From: Pseudobacteroides cellulosolvens ATCC 35603 = DSM 2933
GTDB lineage: Bacteria; Bacillota; Clostridia; Acetivibrionales; DSM-2933
Assembly (NCBI RefSeq): GCF_001262605.1
Contig: NZ_LGTC01000001.1
Coordinates: 6,088,001 to 6,152,000, forward strand
Direction of reading: 5' to 3'
DNA length: 64,000 bases
The notes beneath the pieces are model-generated. The model ran no database searches, was not told where the DNA came from, and saw only the letters and a list, made by a program, of their open reading frames with translations. The position numbers and the translations under genes were made by a program. Numbering within the stretch: the stretch's first letter is position 1; each line of letters starts with the position of its first letter. This document shows positions 58,827-64,000 of this stretch, one piece after another.

Positions 58827-60797
58827 TTATTCTTTATTCGCATGTTCTTTCATGATATTAATAATACTCATATTGCCGTTATTGGACCTTTTTACTTTTT
58901 CAATTGTTCTCTTTATATAATTGTGAAGCTTTTCTCTAAAAACGTCCTCGGTTGTTTCATTATTTTCCAGCATAACAAGGCCTTTTTCCCAGCTGGCAGT
59001 GAGTGAAGGATTCAATAATTCTTTAGCGGTCATACGCACTAGCTCTACTATTGCCTCACCTTTTAAAGTTGGTGTTACAACCTGAGTTTTGGGATGGATA
59101 TTTATATATTTTATATCCTTTAGCTTTTTAATGATACCTGATCTTGTTGCAGAGGTACCTATACCGGAGGTTTTTATTTGCTCTCTAAGCTCTTCGTTTT
59201 CAATAAATTTGCCGGCCTTTTCCATGGTTATAATAAGAGAGCCATCTGTATATCTTGGAGGAGGCTTGGTCTCCTTTTCTTCCAGTTCAAACCCGTTTAC
59301 ATTGCAAGGTTCTTTTTTAACCAGCTTATGGATAGGGGAACTGCTGGTGTCATCTTCGTCCTTTGTGGAAACCTCATAAACTTCTTTCCATCCAGGCTCT
59401 TTCAAGGTCTTGGCAGTAGTCGTGAAAATTTCTCCAGCTACTTCAGTTTCAACCTTTACTGTGTTAAACTCCGCCGGAGGATAAAATACTGCAAGAAATC
59501 TCTTAACTATGAGATTGTATACGTTTTTTGTGTCGTTATCCAGCTTTGACAATTCAGTAGTAACATACGTAGGAATTATTGCATAGTGGTCGGTGACCTT
59601 ACTGTCGTCTACAAATCTTTTTGAGGTTTTGTTTACTTTAAGATCGCCAAAATCCTTTATCCTTTTTACAATGTCCTTATACGAAGAGTTTGAAAAAAGA
59701 CCGTTAAGTATTTTTGGCAGCTCTGTAACCACATCAGTAGATAAAACCCTGCTGTCTGTCCTAGGGTACGATATCATTTTCTTCTCGTAAAGGCTTTGTG
59801 CTATTTCAAGGGTTTTATCGACAGGCAGTTTGAATTTTTTATTTGCTTCTGACTGTAGTTCGGCAAGGTTAAACAGCAGTGGCGGCTGTTCATTTTTTAC
59901 CTTTATTTCTACCTTTTTAACTGATGCATCCTTACCTTTAAGTTTTTCTATAATTTCTTCTGCTTCTTCCTTGGAAATATACTTTTCCTCTTCTTGATTA
60001 TCCTTTTCATCCTTCTTTTTAGGTCCGGCCTTTTTAGGCTGCCATTTACCCTTATACTCAATATTGCTGGTCTGTGATGTGAAATTTGCTACAATACCAT
60101 AATGTATCTTAGGTATGAAATTCCGTATTTCCAGCTCTCTGTCAACGACCAGACCTAAAACACAGGTCATAACCCTGCCTATTGCGATTACTGAGGACTT
60201 GCCTTCTTTCAGAAGATTTGAAAGCGTTCGCCCGTACTGGCATGTATAAATCCTGCTGAAATTCATTCCGAAAAGCCAATCCTCTATAGCCCTGTTATAG
60301 GCAGATATTCCAAGAGAGTCGTATTCTGAAAGGTCTTTCGCCTCATCAATACCCTTTTTAATGGAATCGTCAGTATGGGATGATATCCAAACCCTTTTGG
60401 AAGGTTTGCTGCATCCGCTTTGTGCTGCTACCAGCCTGAAAATGTATTCACCTTCGCGACCACTGTCGGTGCATGAGTAGATATAATCCACATCTTCCCT
60501 TAACATAAGGTTTTTGATTGTTTCAAACTGTTTTTTTACTCCACTGTCATCAATTACTATATATTTGTATTCTTCAGGTATTATAGGCAGATGTTCTACC
60601 TTCCATTCCTTGTATTTTGTGTCGTATGCATCAGGAAAAGCCATAGTGATGAGATGACCAAAGCACCATGAAATAATAGCATTAGAGGACTCGGCATAAC
60701 CCCGTGCCCTGTCGCTTTTTGATATGGATACTCCCAGGACATCTGCAAAACTGGCTGCTACGGAAGGTTTTTCGGTTATATATAAATTCTTTCCCAA
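58827..60797 (-). CDS. topB: DNA topoisomerase III
   Basis: The 656-residue type IA topoisomerase starts at a TTG after AGGGAGAT. It has the TOPRIM domain with CTDSGREGEYIF (109-120) and the active-site Tyr344 (ISYPRTDSR). The region 251-290 is a lysine- and glutamate-rich insertion. It relaxes and decatenates DNA via a 5'-phosphotyrosine. The common motif NASRALT is NFSRIYT here. No plasmid or ICE genes are nearby, so a chromosomal copy is likely. Confidence 0.93.
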   Translation of the reverse strand: MGKNLYITEKPSVAASFADVLGVSISKSDRARGYAESSNAIISWCFGHLITMAFPDAYDTKYKEWKVEHLPIIPEEYKYIVIDDSGVKKQFETIKNLMLREDVDYIYSCTDSGREGEYIFRLVAAQSGCSKPSKRVWISSHTDDSIKKGIDEAKDLSEYDSLGISAYNRAIEDWLFGMNFSRIYTCQYGRTLSNLLKEGKSSVIAIGRVMTCVLGLVVDRELEIRNFIPKIHYGIVANFTSQTSNIEYKGKWQPKKAGPKKKDEKDNQEEEKYISKEEAEEIIEKLKGKDASVKKVEIKVKNEQPPLLFNLAELQSEANKKFKLPVDKTLEIAQSLYEKKMISYPRTDSRVLSTDVVTELPKILNGLFSNSSYKDIVKRIKDFGDLKVNKTSKRFVDDSKVTDHYAIIPTYVTTELSKLDNDTKNVYNLIVKRFLAVFYPPAEFNTVKVETEVAGEIFTTTAKTLKEPGWKEVYEVSTKDEDDTSSSPIHKLVKKEPCNVNGFELEEKETKPPPRYTDGSLIITMEKAGKFIENEELREQIKTSGIGTSATRSGIIKKLKDIKYINIHPKTQVVTPTLKGEAIVELVRMTAKELLNPSLTASWEKGLVMLENNETTEDVFREKLHNYIKRTIEKVKRSNNGNMSIINIMKEHANKE

Positions 60798-60959
60798 TTA
60801 CTATCTCCCTCATGGTAAAAGATTAATTGCTCTATCAATTATAAATAATGAATAGAGGATTTTCAAGTGATAACACCTTATATTTCTGGAAATATTACGT
60901 TATAATAAGAAATGACTAAAAAATTAATTGGAGAAAGTCTGAAAGGGAATGTGGGCTTT

Positions 60960-61391
60960 ATGAATATATTGGTTGATGCAGATGCATGCCCCGTTAAGAG
61001 TATTATAGTGAGAATTGCAAAAGAAAAAAACATAAATGTTTTTATGTTTATAGATACCAGTCATATATTGGATGATGGATATTCAAAGACTATCACAGTA
61101 GATAAAGGCCGTGATTCGGTTGACATAGCATTAATAAACAAGGTAACAAAGGGAGATATTGTTGTGACTCAAGATTTTGGCGTGGCGGCTCTGGCTTTGG
61201 GCAAGGGGGCAAATGCCATAAACCAAAATGGCCTTATTTACTCTAACGATAATATTGACAGGCTGCTGTTTGAAAGGCATATTTCACAAAAAATTAGGCG
61301 TGCAAAGGGAAGGGTATCAGGCCCCGGAAAAAGAACCCCAGAGGATGACCAGAAGTTTGAAGAAGCATTAAAGCGGTTGGTGATGGAATAG
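60960..61391 (+). CDS. YaiI/YqxD family protein (UPF0178)
   Basis: The ATG at 60960 gives a 143-residue protein beginning MNILVDADACPVK, as homologues do; the frame is open back to 60912 but without an SD. The family has a PIN/NYN-like fold with conserved aspartates (DADACP, DKGRDSVD, TQDFGVA) and may be a nuclease; no activity is known to me. It is divergent from topB and lies 48 nt before the FHA gene. Confidence 0.9.
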   Translation: MNILVDADACPVKSIIVRIAKEKNINVFMFIDTSHILDDGYSKTITVDKGRDSVDIALINKVTKGDIVVTQDFGVAALALGKGANAINQNGLIYSNDNIDRLLFERHISQKIRRAKGRVSGPGKRTPEDDQKFEEALKRLVME

Positions 61392-61439
61392 AATTGATAT
61401 ATAGGATCGGTAATGATTTGGAATAGGAGGGATCAAGAA

Positions 61440-61883
61440 TTGTTTGAGATACTTTCTTCGCTGCTCAAATATTTATTTGTGACTGTTATATATCTGTTTA
61501 TTTATGGTGTAATACGTTTAATCTATCTTGATATAAAGTCTGCCAGCAGTCAAAAGTTTGAAATTAAGAAAAACATACCGTACCTAAAGCTTATAAATAT
61601 AAGAGAGCAGTTTGATTTTAAGATAGAGGAAATTTATATGCTTGGCAAGGATGTAGATATTGGGCGGTCAGCTAAAAACAAAATAATTATCAAGGATCCT
61701 TACATGTCCACAAATCATGCCAGGTTTTCATATAAGGATAGAACGTATTTTGTAGAGGATCTTGGCAGCACAAACGGTACATTTGTCAACGGCAGGCAAG
61801 TGAAAAACACTGCCATGCCCATAAAAGACGGTGATAAAATTCGCATTGGGCAAGTTGATTTTCTGTTTGTTTATGGCGGATAG
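61440..61883 (+). CDS. Membrane-anchored FHA-domain protein
   Basis: The TTG at 61440 is chosen because GGAGGG is 9 nt upstream; an ATG at 61413 lacks a good SD. The 147-residue protein has one membrane span (about 5-30) and a C-terminal FHA domain (about 65-145, GRSAKNKIIIKDPYMSTNH, LGSTNGTFVNG), which binds phosphothreonine. The neighbours FtsW/RodA and PBP suggest a Ser/Thr-kinase-linked control of cell-wall synthesis, like the FHA-FtsW-PBP clusters of Actinobacteria. Confidence 0.85.
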   Translation: MFEILSSLLKYLFVTVIYLFIYGVIRLIYLDIKSASSQKFEIKKNIPYLKLINIREQFDFKIEEIYMLGKDVDIGRSAKNKIIIKDPYMSTNHARFSYKDRTYFVEDLGSTNGTFVNGRQVKNTAMPIKDGDKIRIGQVDFLFVYGG

Positions 61884-61894
61884 GGGGAAGGAGT

Positions 61895-63184
61895 ATGCTG
61901 AAGTTACTGAGCTTGAAACGCCCTGTAAATATGTTGGTTATAGCCAATATTCTGGCGTTCGGATTATTATATTACTATAAGAAGCCATATGATGAGATGG
62001 TATTGCTGGAAGGATTTATTGTAACAGCACTCATATGTCTGTCTTATTTCTTTATTGTGAAAAAAAACATGGGTGACGAGTATTTGTTTTTGGTAGTTGC
62101 AATGCTTGCCAGCCTAGGTGTTTTAATGATCTACCGTTTGGATCAGGAAAGAGGCTTTAAACAGATACTATGGCTTGTGATCGGAATAGCATTATTTTTT
62201 ATGAGCTATTATATATATGGAAAAGTAAAGATCAGGGATAAGCTGATGTTTTACTATTATGCCGCTGCAATAATGTTATTTATGGCAACACTGGCAATTG
62301 GCAGCAGTATTAATGGGTCGAGGAACTGGATATTGATCGGCGGATATAGCTTTCAGCCGTCAGAGATAATAAAGATATTGTTTGTTTTGACAATCGCTTG
62401 CTATTTTAAGAACTCTGAACAGCTTATATTAAACTATAAGTCTGTAAATTTAAGATGGAAATTGAATAACAGCATGCTTAAAAGCAAAATTGTTTTTTTT
62501 CTTATGGTTTATTCCTACATAGGCTTGTTAGTTCTTCAGAAGGAATGGGGTACGGCACTTCTGCTATTTTTAATATTTTTCATGGTGCTATATGTCTTTG
62601 ATAATGATATCAGGCTACTTTTGCTTAATGGTTCTGCTGCAACTATCGGCGGGGTTGGAGGGTACTTTTTTGTACACCATATAAAAATAAGGGTGCAAAT
62701 GTGGCTAGATCCTTGGGCTGATGCGGCAGGCAAGGGCTACCAGATAACCCAATCCATGTTTGCCATAGGTGCTGGAGGTTTTTTCGGCAGGGGCATAGGA
62801 CTAGGCAATCCATACTTGATACCGGAGGTTAAAACGGATTTTATATTTTCGGCTATTTGTGAGGAAATGGGCATATTTGGCGGGATAGCTGTCATTTTGC
62901 TGTATTTTCTACTGGTATATAGAGGGTTTAAAATTGCACTATATATTAAGGATTTGTTTAAGAAGCTTGTTGCTTTAGGTATTACATTAATGTTTGGATT
63001 CCAGACATTTATAATCATAGGAGGAGTAATAAAGCTTATACCCCTGACAGGAATTACTCTTCCATTCATAAGCTATGGAGGAAGTTCCTTGGTATCAGGG
63101 TTTATAGCATTAGGAATACTTCAGGCATTATCTAAAGAGTCTTACTCTGGAGAGGAGGACACTGCTGATGCAGAGGAACAATAA
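61895..63184 (+). CDS. FtsW/RodA/SpoVE family peptidoglycan glycosyltransferase
   Basis: The 429-residue polytopic membrane protein has about ten spans and SEDS-family motifs: KEWGTALLLF, the DPW..AAGKGYQITQS loop and PEVKTDFIFSAICEEMG. It polymerises lipid II. Whether it serves division, elongation or sporulation cannot be told. SD AAGGAG. The next gene, a class B PBP, overlaps its end by 17 nt, as expected for a SEDS-bPBP pair. Confidence 0.93.
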   Translation: MLKLLSLKRPVNMLVIANILAFGLLYYYKKPYDEMVLLEGFIVTALICLSYFFIVKKNMGDEYLFLVVAMLASLGVLMIYRLDQERGFKQILWLVIGIALFFMSYYIYGKVKIRDKLMFYYYAAAIMLFMATLAIGSSINGSRNWILIGGYSFQPSEIIKILFVLTIACYFKNSEQLILNYKSVNLRWKLNNSMLKSKIVFFLMVYSYIGLLVLQKEWGTALLLFLIFFMVLYVFDNDIRLLLLNGSAATIGGVGGYFFVHHIKIRVQMWLDPWADAAGKGYQITQSMFAIGAGGFFGRGIGLGNPYLIPEVKTDFIFSAICEEMGIFGGIAVILLYFLLVYRGFKIALYIKDLFKKLVALGITLMFGFQTFIIIGGVIKLIPLTGITLPFISYGGSSLVSGFIALGILQALSKESYSGEEDTADAEEQ

Positions 63185-64000
63185 GATTATCCATGTTTTA
63201 GTATTTATGTGTGCTATCTTCTTTAGCCTTATGGCATACCTGACGTATTTCCAGCTTTTTACTGGAAAGAAGATTGAGTCCAGTTCATTTAACCGCAGGC
63301 AGCAGTTGAAAGAAGACGATACAAAAAGAGGGGATATTTACGATAGAAATGGTGTGGTTTTGGCTGAAAGCACAAATATAAAAGGAAAATGGCAAAGAAA
63401 GTACCCTTTTGGCAGTTTATACAGCCATGTTATAGGCTACAACTCGGAAGTATATGGAAGGGCACTTATTGAACAAAAGTACAACAATTATTTATTGGAT
63501 ATAAGTGAATTAAAATCGGTTATGGGAATTAACAGTAACTTGTTGAAGGGCAAAAAAGTAGGAAACAATCTATACCTGACTATTGATAATAGGCTACAGA
63601 AGCTTGCAAATGATCTGTTAGGGGCAAAAAAGGGTGCTGTGGTTGCAATGGATCCTAAAACAGGTGAGATATTAGCAATGGTAAGTAAGCCTGGGTTTGA
63701 TCCGAATAATAGTGCTCTTACGGAAAAGTGGAAGGAGCTTGTGGATTCGGAAGACAGTCCGTTTCTTCCAAGAGCTACTCAAGGCCTCTATGCACCTGGA
63801 TCAACTTTTAAAGTTGCCATAGCTGCTTCTGCACTGGAAAACGGTTTAGATAATATTACCTTTAATGACAAAGGGACTGTGAATATTGACGGTAAAAACT
63901 TTGACAACAGCAATAAGAAGGCTCATGGGAAAATAGATCTGGAAAAGGCCCTTGTTGTATCAAGTAATGTAGCATTTTCTCAAATTGGAGTAAAGCTGGG
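63168..64000 (+). CDS. Class B penicillin-binding protein (partial, runs off the window)
   Basis: The ATG at 63168 has SD GAGGAGG. The 277 visible residues include a short cytoplasmic end, one membrane span (about 8-30), a small dimerisation region (RGDIYDRNGVVLAES, 54-68) and the start of the transpeptidase domain. S212-T-F-K215 is the active serine motif and S265-S-N267 the second motif. The N-terminal module is short, like mycobacterial PbpA. It forms a SEDS-bPBP pair with the preceding gene. The C-terminus lies beyond 64000. Confidence 0.9.
   Translation, partial: MQRNNKIIHVLVFMCAIFFSLMAYLTYFQLFTGKKIESSSFNRRQQLKEDDTKRGDIYDRNGVVLAESTNIKGKWQRKYPFGSLYSHVIGYNSEVYGRALIEQKYNNYLLDISELKSVMGINSNLLKGKKVGNNLYLTIDNRLQKLANDLLGAKKGAVVAMDPKTGEILAMVSKPGFDPNNSALTEKWKELVDSEDSPFLPRATQGLYAPGSTFKVAIAASALENGLDNITFNDKGTVNIDGKNFDNSNKKAHGKIDLEKALVVSSNVAFSQIGVKL

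Noticed and set aside
1..64000. CRISPR array, prophage, insertion sequence or rRNA
   Set aside because: I looked for regularly spaced repeats, transposase or integrase genes, phage structural genes and rRNA; none is visible. Mobile DNA is limited to the short inverted-repeat elements.

Overview
The window is AT-rich and looks like a spore-forming, strictly anaerobic, cellulolytic clostridium. It carries an electron-bifurcation-type [FeFe] hydrogenase fusion, a spore photoproduct lyase, class III ribonucleotide reductase and four dockerin proteins. Three of the four dockerins sit next to an X-module and resemble the type II X-dockerin dyad. Type II-like dockerins on secreted proteins, rather than only on a scaffoldin, are typical of Pseudobacteroides (Bacteroides) cellulosolvens. 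I infer that organism or a close relative; nothing in the window proves it.

Layout. 0.6-4.0 kb: a 1141-residue hydrogenase fused to a GltD-like flavoprotein. 4.2-10.1 kb, minus strand: a cellulosomal GH9 protein with altered active-site motifs and two tandem, duplicated X-dockerin proteins without an enzyme domain. 10.4-13.4 kb: superoxide dismutase and a PAS-GGDEF-EAL protein. 13.5-20.1 kb, minus strand: an RCC1/SLH surface protein, a PfpI protein, and an overlapping nucleosidase-splB-SDR operon. 20.4-24.2 kb: two paralogous proteins of unknown function with a C-terminal Cys/His knuckle, then a structured RNA of about 215 nt with its own promoter and terminator. 24.3-27.0 kb: a MocR-type regulator and a broken aminotransferase. 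27.1-28.6 kb: an ImmA-like peptidase and XRE regulator with palindromic operators. 28.8-32.1 kb: a large dockerin protein split by a frameshift. 33.2-42.3 kb: signalling genes (CheY-like, MshEN/CheX-like, STAS, REC-HD-GYP, sugar-binding lipoprotein, split histidine kinase). 42.4-45.8 kb: tRNA-Leu, decaying small genes, a guanidine-I riboswitch in front of a broken SMR exporter, and a c-di-GMP-I riboswitch with no evident gene. 46-50.4 kb: a DUF2087/GIY-YIG-like protein and nrdD-nrdG behind paired NrdR boxes. 50.6-52.9 kb: a second GGDEF-EAL protein. 52.9-58.6 kb: a TPP-riboswitch thi operon (thiG-thiH-thiE-thiC-thiS-thiF). 58.8-64 kb: topoisomerase III, a YaiI-like protein, and an FHA-FtsW/RodA-PBP cell-wall operon cut by the window end.

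Themes. Cyclic di-GMP signalling is dense: two intact GGDEF-EAL proteins, one HD-GYP response regulator, one MshEN-like protein and a c-di-GMP riboswitch. Four copies of a short terminal-inverted-repeat element lie upstream of plus-strand signalling genes. Several reading frames are broken. Three of the breaks (28.8, 40.6 and 45.0 kb) would each be repaired by adding one A to an A-run, so undercalled homopolymers must be excluded before these are treated as biology.
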